From: Lanius collurio
Lineage: Eukaryota; Chordata; Aves; Passeriformes; Laniidae
Assembly (NCBI GenBank): GCA_020086605.1
Contig: JACBWW010000052.1
Location: 580,594 to 644,593 of the forward strand
Length of the DNA stretch: 64,000 nucleotides
Direction of reading: 5' to 3'
Below, in pieces: positions 1 through 11,366 of this stretch. The translations under genes were made by a program, and so were the position numbers. Under the pieces are notes generated by a model that searched no databases, had not been told where the DNA came from, and was given only the letters and a program-made list of their open reading frames with translations. Numbering within the stretch: the first letter of the stretch is position 1; each line of letters opens with the position of its first letter.

Positions 1-3000
1 CCCCAGAGCAGAGAAACACGTACTAAGAGTACCTTCTTCACTGCAGTCTACAGAATTGTTCTGTGAAATTAGGGGGAAAAGCATGTAGAATCATAGGAAA
101 ATAAGCTTGGAAGGGGCCTATAAGTGTCTTCTAATAAAACCTCCTCATTTAAATGGAGTTAACTTCTGTTAGATTAGGTTGCCAAGAGCTTTGTCCAAAT
201 AGGCTGTTCCTAGGAACCTGTCAGGGCAACCATTTCTCATGATGCAGTATTAACATCATGATATATTCATTCTTTAGGTCTGATTCAGATTTTCCCTGTT
301 GCAGCCCATGACTGTTGGCTCTTATTGTTTCAATGTACGCCTCTGAGAAAAGCCAGGTTCCATCTGCGCCACTAAGTAGTTGCAGACTGCTAACAGATTC
401 CCTTGTAGCACTCTCTTCTCCTCAGCATCTTCTCATCTGATGTACACCTCAGGCAACTCACTTCCATCGTGACCCTCCTCTATGGTCTAACACATTCATC
501 AATATTTACTTGTACTTCAAGGACACAAAACTCAGAGGATTTTACCTGCTTCCTAACAGCAGATTGTTTGGCAGAGATTTAATAGGAATTAACTTGTGAT
601 CACTTCCCATAATTATGTTCAGAACATTAGGGGTGACCCACCAAAAGATACACAAACCTAAACTGTGATTGCTTTTTCTGATGTGTTTCTGTAATAATAT
701 TATGCAGTAATTGTTCATGTTGTGCATAAAATATTCACTTTGCTTCCTATGAAAGCAATAAGCCTCTTCCTAGGAGCAAGGAAGCACTGAACTGTGAGGG
801 AAGAACCCTGGTACTGGTATCCTAGTTTAGGAATCAAACAGAAGCACCCAAAAGAAAAGCATACCTGCTGTCAGTTCTAAGTATAAAGTAAAAAAGAATA
901 GTCATCTCTGAAGGGATCCATTAACCAATATGTGGCTCATATCATAGAAATTCTTGTCTTTGTCACAGAAGGGAAACACAATGAATGTGTCTGAAGTTAG
1001 ACAGCTGTTTAGAAGACCTGGATTTTCTGAGAAGAGCATAGATTTAAAAAAATCTTAATTTCATAGTAAAGTAATTGTTAGTAAATACACCTTCAGATCC
1101 ATGCAAAACAAACAGTGCAGGTTACTACCCAGAAGAAAAATACTCTGTTGCCTATATTCCATATCATTAGAACATTACAAATACATGGGCACGTTTGGAA
1201 ATAAAAGTCTCTCTAATCAGGTAAAATGTTGCAAAATGGCTTCTTGAGTCACAGAGATTGGATGCACACAAATGTGTCAGAAAAATCCCTGGTCAAACTC
1301 TATATTGGAGGGGAAGAGGTACATCCAAGTCTGATACTGGAGCACAGGAAATTGCTGCCACATTAAAAAACCTTTTTCTCAAGTAAATTCCCTTATCACC
1401 TGCATCTTAAGCATGACTAAGTCATGAAGTAACCATGAAGGATTTGAAAAGAAAGGGGATACATAGGGAATACACTTGTATGAAGTGCTTCCTGAAAATA
1501 AGGTTGAACTGTATTGTGTTTTAATCACAGGGCAAATAATACAGAAAGACATGTGTTGCATTAAGACATGCATTAATAAATATCAGCTGATGCCAATGCA
1601 CAAGTGACAGCATGACCATAGTCCACTGTATGATTCTTTTATGATACTGAACCTCACTGCCTTTTGGTCAGAAACGAGAATGTCAGTAGAGCATGTAATA
1701 TCATACAGCCCTCTGCTTTGTTTGATTGCTGATCGTTGCCAGATCACTGACTTGAAACTGAAGGCCCTGGCTACCCAGGCACTAAAATATTCTTCTATCC
1801 ACACCCACTTCAGCCTGACTTTTCACTTACAGCTCCTCAAAATAAATCTGGAGAATATGCATCCTTACATTTACTGCACAGCTTGAGGAATATCTTCACC
1901 TGAGGAATTATTTAACAAAGGCAAGGCAATTCTAGAAAATAAATGGCTTTTCCTAAAGCACATTTTTCTTCTTTGTACTAACAGTAATACTTTACAACAC
2001 ACTTGCATGGATTTAGAGGTCACCGATGAGTGCCACTGCATATACAAACTAGCAACTTTTGCCCTTTTACATTAATAAAGCATTAAGACTAAAAAATGTT
2101 CTCTTTTCTAAAGGATGCATTGGAATGTATGTCTCACACATCATCATCTAGGTCCAATTCTATATCTCTGAAAGCAAAAACTAAAAAAATAATATTTTTC
2201 TATCTCTCTTTCCCTTTATTCCATAGACAGGGGATTTATTCTGACCATGGTAGCAGGTGATTTATTAGTTTGTTGCTGCAGAAACAGGCAGCTGAAAAGA
2301 AGGTTTGAAATGGAAATTGTGACATTTACTGACTAATAATCTCATACCGCCATTTACAGGAAGCAGGTGGTAGCTGTTTACCATTGGAGACAGATGGAAA
2401 TCCTGCAGTGGAGGGATTTTTTTTCTGTTAGATAAATTAGCTTAAATAATTCAAGCATTTCCCTTCCCTTCCTGATTAGTACTTTGTGCAAATTTAAGTA
2501 TTTAAAGACCGGTTTACTATTGAGCAAAATGTTGCACAGCTCATATTGGTTTTCCTCTTTGAGCCTCCATGAATCAGATTAAGCTTTTATAATGGATATA
2601 ATAACTATTTAATATCCCCAAAGGAGATGCTGCATGAGGAAAAATAGCACCATAAAAAAATCCACTCATGTTAATGTGGAAAAAAGATTTTCCTCCAACC
2701 GAGCACAATTCCATAGAACGCTGGCCCAAGTGTCACAGCCTGTGCATGGCAGCTGGGAGGATGGACTTGTGATACAAACCACACACACACTCTTTGCTAT
2801 CTCAACGCTATGCTTAGCACTTCCATGGATGAAGAATTTTAATCTCCCTTTAAACAAGCAATTTTCAAAACACAAATCCATTATCTCCAAAGCTGCCACA
2901 CAGTTTCTAGCAGACTGACTTCACAAGAACACCTCTAATTGTCTCCAATATTTATAAATATGTCTTATGCTACAAAATGTTTTGTAAATCAGAATAGAAT

Positions 3001-3011
3001 TTGTTTGGGGC
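1..3011. other. non-coding single-copy AT-rich DNA
   Basis: No open frame here has a recognisable domain, and the longest are under 100 codons. No CR1 or LTR signature is visible. The part from about 2,250 to 2,620 is denser in regulatory-looking motifs than its surroundings. Probably intergenic or intronic. Confidence 0.6.
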
Positions 3012-3031
3012 TGTTGTTGTTGTTGTTGTTT
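3012..3031. repeat. (GTT)n microsatellite
   Basis: About six consecutive GTT units followed by T-rich sequence. Simple repeat. Confidence 0.85.
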
Positions 3032-3140
3032 TGTTTGATTTTTTCCTTGGCTACTGGTAGGATTCTTTTCCTTGCAGAAGGATATGAATGGAAGAGGGAC
3101 AGAATGAGGAAGTAAAAATCACCTCCTCATAGGGTTCTAC

Positions 3141-3210
3141 CTTGAAAAGGAAAAAATAAAAAAAAAAAAAAGGAAGACAGGGGAAGAGGAAAAGAGAAAG
3201 AAAAACAAAA
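3141..3210. repeat. purine-rich low-complexity tract
   Basis: Nearly uninterrupted A/G on the + strand, with an A run of about 13. It lies just left of a possible LTR remnant. Confidence 0.75.
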
Positions 3211-3289
3211 TGCTTTTGGTTTTAAATTTAGTTATTTTAGCTGATCCATAATAATTCAAAATGGGTATTATTGGTATCTTGTGCTCTGC

Positions 3290-3880
3290 TGCTTCTCTGC
3301 TGGAGCACAGGATGTTGCAATCTCTAAAAAGTGTCTCCAAAGCGAAGCCGCTCAGTCAGGATCAGCTACAAACATTCACACGCGCATGCACACACAAACG
3401 CATGGATAGCTTCAGTAATATGGCTCGATGGCAAAGAGGCAGGAAGGGTCTTTGCATAGATTTCCATACTGTGAAGACTTCCAAGGGCAAAACCAGATAA
3501 CAATGCAGAGTCTAGGTTTAAATACTGGAGTTGGGCTGAGGGCACAGGGGTGGTACAAAGGCAGGACTAGGGAACGGGGACCAATGGGGGAGCTCTGGGG
3601 GAGTGGTGAGGGGCAAAGGCCAATGGTGAGAACAGGGAAAGGAAAACCTTCTACGGTATGAAACATATAAGGTAGCAAGGGAGTGGAACAGCCATGAGCT
3701 AACCAAGGGAGCAGAACTGGGGTATATTAACATAGCAGGGCAAAGCATTCTGGGGGAAGCCTTTCTGGTCACCCTAACCTAGGGAGGATTCTCTGGTACC
3801 AGGAACTGTCTCACCAGTGGACTCTCTTTGTCCTTTGTTCCGTAGGCTCACCGGCCTCCACAGAGCATGGCCTACAAACT
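3290..3880 (-). mobile_element. possible old LTR remnant
   Basis: The block is richer in G+C than its flanks and has two CCAAT-type boxes readable on the minus strand (near 3,580 and 3,620). Its layout resembles the minus-strand LTR at 58-60 kb: a CA/AC-rich U5-like part, then a run ending in GGGTCTTTGCAT, then GC-richer U3-like sequence. No polyadenylation signal, TG/CA ends or target duplication could be fixed. It could equally be unrelated GC-richer DNA. Confidence 0.3.
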
Positions 3881-5815
3881 TCATCGTATATCAGTACTCC
3901 AGATTTCAACAAAATACAAGAACAGTAGTATTTATTGTACTGAACTTGAAAACAAAAAACTCGTTGAAGTACTGTGTGGTGTTCCAGGAATACTATAATA
4001 TTTTGAGGTACTTAATGGCACTTATAAAAATAGTGAATACTCAGTAGATTCTAAAAATATCTTCAGGGAATTGACAGATATAAACATCATCCAATTCTTG
4101 TCAGGCATTCAGTGGGCATTATTAATATGGGCAATTGCTTGACAACTGTAATTGCCATATCGATCTTGTCAGCAGTGTTGTCATGAATTAAATCACTGTC
4201 AAGAGATATGTTGATAAATTCTGTCAATAACTCTATCACATGGGGAACAGCTGTGGATCCCATTGAAGCCAGTGCTAAAATTCCTCCTATTTTCCTCTTG
4301 AGGAATCCTATGGGAGCAAGATTTCATCCCATGGTCTTAAAAGATCAGGTTAAAAGCTTTACTAATTTAATATTTTTTTTATGAAGTTTGTACAAGCTTC
4401 AAGCCACAGATTAATCTAACATAGTAAATTTAATAGATTTAAAATATGGAATACCATCATTAGACATAAGAATAGGTGCCTTAAACACCATAATGACAAA
4501 TTTAAATAATATTTTGCAAAGGTATTTGACCTTTCAGTGGATGCTGATTCCTATTTCCTTTAAACCGTTTAAAAATCTCAATCTCAATTCAAATACTCAA
4601 GCAGGTCCTTCACAGCCATCCATAGATTAGATCTCCCTTGACTTGCCTATCTGAGGTTTAAATTGTTTGTAGAACTACTATTCCTGAAGGGCAAATTAAA
4701 AAAATCTTACGCACTTTCATTTAAGGAAATACAATAAATGTTTATTTACCTCTCTCATTATGCTAGCACTGAAGAGCTCTGCTACCTCAGCAGTCATCTA
4801 ATCTTAAAAATGAACACATCATCGATTAAGTCATAATACCAAGTTTCCTTAGGAACTAGGATTTGTCAGCATGTCTAGATTTGATTAACTGTTCCACCTC
4901 TTCACATGTACTTGTTAAAACTTCTGGTGTAGATCATCCAAAATATTCAGTCTCCTTATGGAAACCTAACTGATTGATGCAGATAGCATTTTCATTTTAA
5001 CAGAGAAAATGGCATATTTCAGCTCTCTTTTTCTTCCCTCTTTTGAGGGGTTTTTCTCAAGCTTTATTTTTGGTTTGGACAGGTTTCTATAAGTTGTCAA
5101 GTAGAGGGGTTTTGGAACATTTTTAAAGGAAGAATATGCATTTCTTGCTGTACTGTGACAGATAAAAGATACAGGCTATCTTCCAGGTGCAGTTTGTCAG
5201 GACAGGTATTTATAGAATAAATATAGAATAATTCTTCTCCTTTGGCACACTGTCTACAGTAGTTTTATACCAATCCCAGGTATCACAGATCCTTCAAATA
5301 CCCAAGCTGCATTTATTTATTCTCTAAACTTGCAAAATCAAATTAATGCTACGCATACACTCTTAAAAAAAAAATTTCTATTTTTCTTCACTTTAGCCTT
5401 TGGTTAAACATAAAATACTTCATTTTGAGTGAAGAGTGACAGAGAATATATGATGAGGCATTGCTGAATAGATAGATTCTTGGTGGCTTTGGGCCTACAG
5501 GAATGAATACTGAGATTAGATAAGAAAAGATTAAAAATTTAATGCTTGCTTATTACATTCTGCCAGCATGGTCCTTCCATGGGTCTTTCAAGAATCTGTT
5601 TTTACTACTGCTGTCATCTCTTACAGAAAAACAGTGCTAACAAAAATATGTCTACCTGAGATATCTGAATGTCTATATAGGGTACCTGCCTCCTCATCTG
5701 CCTCTTCATCCTAATACTTCATTTTACGTTTTCCTTGCTCTCATAGCACACATTACTTGCTCTCATAGCACACATTACACTGTTTTCCTTGAGGTGATAT
5801 ATTTTCCTCCCTAAT
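3881..5815. other. non-coding AT-rich DNA
   Basis: No gene, CR1 or LTR signature seen. It contains one exact 22-bp tandem duplication near its right end. Confidence 0.6.
5735..5778. repeat. 22-bp exact tandem duplication (2 copies)
   Basis: The unit beginning TTGCTCTCATAGCACACATT occurs twice head to tail with no mismatch (5,735-5,756 and 5,757-5,778), so the duplication is young. Confidence 0.9.
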
Positions 5816-6125
5816 CATCACAGAATTGTAGAATGCTTTGGGTTGGAAAGCCTTTAAAGCTCATCCAGTTCTACCCCCTGCCACAGGCAGAGACACCTTC
5901 CACTAGACCGGGTTGCTCCAAGCCCTGTCCAACTTGACCTTGGACGCTTCCAGGAATGGGACAGCCACAGCTTCTCTGGGCAACGTGTGCCAGGGCCTCA
6001 CCACCTTGACAGGGAAAAATTTCTTCCTAATATGTAGTCTAACCCTGCTCTCTTTCAATTTGAAGCCATTCCCCTCTGTACTGTCACTCCAGGCCCTTCT
6101 AAATAGCCTCTCTCCATGTCAAGTC
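5816..6125 (-). mobile_element. CR1 LINE 3' fragment, antisense
   Basis: Read on + this is the reverse complement of the avian CR1 3' end. It starts with the ACAGAATTGTAGAATG-type terminal repeat, then the GGGTTGGAAAG block, the CCCTGCCACAGGCAGAGACA block, the GCTTCTCTGGGCAACG block and TTTCTTCCTAATAT. The element is 5'-truncated as usual for CR1 and holds only the end of ORF2 and the 3' UTR. Several mismatches within conserved CR1 blocks suggest moderate age. Open frames crossing it are by-products of the repeat. Confidence 0.93.
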
Positions 6126-9092
6126 TCTATTCATGTCAAATCTTTATAGCTAATTTTAATACTGACAAGTTGATCAAACCAGACATTCTTCCTGACAGTT
6201 TAACACATAAAGAAAAGCCAAAATTGTGTTTCAAGGGGTCTTTTTTTTTTTCTCACTGCCCCATTTCCAGTCTCATCTATGTTCTAACCCTGACTCTGAT
6301 AATATAATTTGATTTGGCCATAGTTTGATGACTAAGATTTTAGTGTGTGTGTGAATACAGCACACAGTAGAAAGCAAAAGCAAGTATGCAAACTATTCAT
6401 GTGAAATACAGGATGAAAATTAGATTAAAGTTTCTAGCGATTAGCAGTATAAGTGTAACAAAAATTTTCTTCCTGGTAAGCTACAGCATAGCTGAGAAAA
6501 AATCTAGTAATAGAGTTAAAAATGAAGATATAGTTGTGAATCATGAAGTGATTGCTTGTCATAGCACACAACTTAACTCACAGGTTCCAGTTTTACAGTC
6601 CCACCAGTTGTGGTTATAGTAGAAGAAAGGACCACTAAACTTGTTGTTCTCTATCTCCATGGATTTCTTTTGCATTCAAATCTTTGACAATTCTTCATCT
6701 TCAGAAATGCTCTCTATTACATGTGTGAGTCTCATGGAAAAATCCTCAGTATATTCCTGATGTTATGCATTTATAACACAGGAAAGCAGGAAAGGTCACT
6801 GACAGAGAAAGCTTTTAAATATACAAGGGAAAGGCAGTCATCTAATAATTTCAGCATTTTACTGTACAGTATTTTATTTTTAATATTTTTAAAGGAACAT
6901 ACACAACCTACATAAAAAAAATTACTTAGTCTGCTAAAAAATATAATTTTAATTAGATCACAAACATGATCAAGTGTAGATCTGGAATCTACAAAAATAT
7001 TCCCTAAATCTTTTCAATATATACTACTCATATATTAGGGAATTGTAGTATAACGGTAATATATTATGTATTATCATAAAATACTATGATATATTTAAAG
7101 TAATTTCTTATTATAAACTATGTACAGCAATACAGTAGAAACAGAACACTCCTTTTAGTAACCATTGTTGACACATTGCCTTCTGGCATTTGTCAGTGCA
7201 GGTACAGATTTACAATCAACTCTGCACATATACTCACCTCTATTCCTTGGAAATTTGATCCATACTGGATATTGTAGGGTTACAATCTCTCAGAGTTTCA
7301 CTGCTTGCCATTAAAAGCAGCATTATTGTTCACTCTCGTTAATAAGATAAAAATAGGGAAAAAAGTCAAGAATGGAGATTAATCTGAGGACAGTAAGTAG
7401 ATGTCAGTTTGCAAAGATGTGCAGTTCATAGTCACAGAGGTGCTTAGGAACTAATTTTCAAACAGGTAATTAATTGGCATGGTTAAAACTATTGACAAGA
7501 TTAAATGCATTACTAAACAGTGAATTTCAAATTTCCCATAATCAAATACTTAAGATTTTCATGTGCTTATTTTTTGATGACCAGAAAAATTATTTTTCTC
7601 TTGTGACTTAGTACTCCACATTATTTATCATTCTAATAATAGGAGTGACATTTTAATGTGCTTCTATATGAGAAAAAATGTGTTACTATAAATCAAGATG
7701 TATGCAAACATAAGACAGAACACTTAAGAAAATAGATAATAGAATATAAATGTAATGAACTATGTATAAAACATCAGGAAAAGAGAAACTAATTACTATT
7801 TTTTAAAAAAAGTAACTGTTCTTTTGTATGTATGTTTCAGTAAAAGGTATAGTTCATACTCCTAGAACATCATCATACATTTTTGTTTTAGCTTTCATAG
7901 ATATTGACACTATTTATAACTATTTTTAATTATTCTAAGCCTTATTCATGAACCCTTACCTCATCATTCCATATATGCCACAATTACATGACAAAAAGAG
8001 ATAGCATTTGAGGTACTCAATAAATAATTAAAAATCTAAATAATTCAAATTAATTTCAAGATGCCAGAAGGATAATTAGGTAATACTGCTGTTTTACACA
8101 GTTTACAGGCTTGTCAGTTTGGATTCTTGTCCAATTTGCACCAACATGAATTTATAATGAAGCTACTTATTTTATAGTGAATGTGCACTAAGCAAGTAGA
8201 AACAGAAAATTTGGGGTTATATTTTTTATTTTTGTAGTTATGGTATGAAATTTTGGATTTCATCACAAGTTTGTCATAATTTTTTTATTTGTTATCAATA
8301 TTTATGTCATTCCCAAAAATTACTCATTGTAACCAGTATCCAAAAGACAGAAAAAGATCATTCAAAAGCAGAAAATGACTAAATATTTCATAATCTCAGA
8401 AGTATTTTGACAGTCCTTTGGATATGTCTTTCCTAGAAACTTCAAGGGTCAAATTTAATTCAGTACATTATACTTCCTATTCAGTATAAAGAAGCTTCTA
8501 AAAATTACTATACGTCTATCTAGTGGCAATTATGTTACACTACTGTTATTTTTAAAATCTTACTATACCATAATAATGTCAGTCAGAATCCTATAAATGG
8601 ATCCAATCAGACCATTTAAATTTCTCCACCAAAACAACTAATGGTATATTATTTTTCCTTTCCACTTAACATTTCCAGGCTCAACTAAAAGTAAGTAAAG
8701 ACATTTTTTTGTATTTTTAAATCTTCATTGAATTAAAATTAACCAGATAATAAACATTTTACTGAAGTCTATAAGGGCAGCAGCCTTAAAGATTTGAAAT
8801 CATGTTTCCAGCCCAAGTAAACCAAAAGTAGTTGTCAACGTACTCCAAAACCAGTAGTCCTATGACATTATAATTACAAGTTTAGGGATTTGTTTTCCTT
8901 AAATCCATCAGAAATTTAAGACTAATTCCGTTCCTTAATCTCACCATAAAATATGAGTTTTCAATCTGTAGGTGGTAAAGGATTACATATTAAGCTTAAA
9001 CTATCCTTCAGGCCAAAGGGAGAAGCAGAAGTTCATTCAAGGAAGTAAACAATGTATTTATAGTCAGGTCATGTATCAAAGCTGTTGTTAAG
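6126..9092. other. very AT-rich non-coding DNA
   Basis: No gene or mobile element recognised. Long stretches near 6,900-8,700 are composed largely of A and T with scattered TAAT motifs. Only short, domain-free open frames occur. Confidence 0.6.
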
Positions 9093-10036
9093 TGTTGTGG
9101 TTTGTGATTGGGTTGGAGTTTTTATGGAGTTTACCTTGACAAGTGGAAAAACGTAAGATTTTTCTTACGTAGAGACGTAAGATGTTTCGAGAGTCATCAG
9201 CAAATAAGCTGTTCTCTGGGAGAAGTTTTTAAAATGACCTGTTGAATAAAGGTCATTACTTTCAGCAAACCGTTTGTCCTGGGTTACAGAATGTAAAGTG
9301 CTAATGTGGGGTGTAACGAAACTGTGCATTCTACCCCACTCTATGCTATTTCTGACAAACCGTTAATGATGGGTGGTTTGCAGTAGCTGCCCAGCGCACA
9401 CTAGACACGTCAGTCTACACACTGGTTGTTAAATGAGATAAAGGAGAAGACGAAAACCATGCAAGGCCTAGGTAATGCCTTCACACCAATGACTCAGCCG
9501 TGATAACTCCCTCCAGGGAAGCAGCAGCACAGTCTCACCCGACCTGAGCACATCATCTCTGTTACTGGATCATAATGAACTGAATGGCACCAGCAGAATA
9601 GGCAGCTGCACCATCAAGGACTCCAAAAAAATATCCTAAGGCTCACAGAATTACATCACTCCGTTGTGAAACACCCTGCCCTGAGGGATGTCCTGAACAT
9701 TCCCTCCTGAGCCTGACCACATATAACTGGGGATTTGGGACCCCACCACCACCATTGGAAAGATCCAGAGGAGGACCAGGACTTCCACAGGACCACTGCT
9801 TTTAACTGCAACCATCACTTCAACAGGACTGCAACCACCACTTGATAGGACTGCGACCACCACCCTGATCAATAGGGTGCCAGGTTGAACTCTGAAGTTT
9901 TGAGTTTAAGCAAGTTTTTTCTGTATATCATTGCATATATTGTAATCTGTGAATTGAATTGTAACTCAGATCTGAAATCTCTCAGAACATAATTGTGTGG
10001 GGTTCATTTCTCCTGCTGGTTTACCTTCAAACCAGC
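9093..10036 (+). mobile_element. LTR of the 9/30/31-kb family, + orientation
   Basis: The 3' half (about 9,800-10,036) matches, in reverse complement, the left parts of the minus-strand LTRs at 30.8 and 31.6 kb. Shared parts are a CACCCTGATCAATAGGG-type block with repeated GACCACCAC motifs and a CAAACCAGCA end. The proposed start TGTTGTGGTTTG mirrors that CAAACCAGCA end as an imperfect inverted terminal repeat. An alternative start is TGTCCTGGGTTAC at 9,275. In that case 9,093-9,274, which carries a TTTTTATGG TATA-like box and a GAATAAAGG polyadenylation-like box, is a separate LTR piece. No matching target duplication was found for either start. No coding capacity. Confidence 0.65.
9151..9184. 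promoter_or_regulatory. three ACGTAAG motifs in alternating orientation
   Basis: ACGTAAGA and TCTTACGT form a perfect 8-bp inverted repeat around a TTTT loop (9,151-9,170). A third ACGTAAGA follows at 9,175. TTACGTA-type cores resemble bZIP (CREB/PAR) sites, and the position inside an LTR would suit an enhancer. Function is inferred only. Confidence 0.35.
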
Positions 10037-11337
10037 ATACCATTCAAAGGAAATCCTTGTATGAATAGGAAGAAACTAAGAACTTGGCAAGTTGGCCTTG
10101 ATAAGTATCTGTTTCAGAAAAGGGAAGCCTAAGAGACACATTTGTGAAAGGACTAGATCTCTAGATCTGGCCTGACTGTGTTGTGCAAGCTTACAGTCAG
10201 CTTTTTAATTGACTAAAACGGTCATTTGGTGCTAAATGAAATTAAAAGTAGTTCTTATGCAGATTTCATTTATTGTCACATACCTCTTTCTGGATGCAGT
10301 AGTTTCCTTAAATCTTGCATTTTAATATAACAATTTTATGTTGACTTTATTGAGACATTTGGCAGATATTAAATATTATTTCAAGGAAAGCTGCCAAAGC
10401 CACAGACATTCCATGCTGAAGAAAGTACTGGTCTTGAGGTTACTTAGCTATTCATTGAGAAGTGTTAAGTCATTTAGAGAATGAGAAAACATTAATCCAC
10501 AGAACTGGGAGCTGACATTGTGGGAAATAATTTGCAAAATATGCCCCAGGTGGAGGGGGGCACAGGATGTGCGGTAAGATATTAAGGGAAGTACATGGTT
10601 GCCAGGAATTCGAATTATAATCAATTTATACTTCCTTATTATAACGGATTTTCACTTGCTCAGCAGTGCAAAATATTTGGCTGGTTGATGCTTATTACCA
10701 TATCTGTTAGCCATAAAACAAGAAACCAGACTAAAACTGGGCAGCTGTTGTCATTTGTGCATATTTTTACGCATGCTTGATCCAGCAGCAAATGCAAACT
10801 CTAATTTGTTAGTGTTCATCCTTTCCAAGGTGCAGTGGCAAGTTTTCCAATTGATTTGATTTGATGTATTCCCCATATGGAAAGCCTGGTTTCCTAATGC
10901 AAGTATCTTAATTAGATACCTGATGCTAGTCATGGTGAGTACTCTCCATTGGAACCAGACAAAAGGTTGCCAATTTTCACAGTAAACCATGGTAAGCCAT
11001 AGCACACTTAGATGGACTCCAAAACAGTTGAGGTTTACAGTTACTTTTTAGCTGATCCATAATTTTGGCAAGCACTGCTAACAATTCTCTCCAGCATAGC
11101 ATTCTCTCTCTCTTCTAATGATAAGTGCCTTAGGTTTAGTTCTTTGTTTCCTTCTGAACTCATCATGATTCTTTTTGAAAAGATTCAGATCACTTCATGT
11201 ATATGGGTCTCAGCTTCTCATAGTGGCTTTGAGATGTATCTGCTTCCCAAATACACTTCTGATTTACATAAAACATTAAGCTAGAGCTATGAAAATATAT
11301 TAATCATACATAAAGAAGTGGATATTTTTTTTAAGCA

Positions 11338-11366
11338 AGAGATGATCTGAACAAAACCACTACACC
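11338..11366 (+). mobile_element. isolated 29-nt LTR tip
   Basis: AGAGATGATCTGAACAAAAC followed by CACTACACC matches, almost base for base, the outer U5 end of the LTR material at 53.5 kb and 54.8 kb. The flanks on both sides do not match. It is either a severely truncated LTR end or a short sequence captured during repair. Confidence 0.5.
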
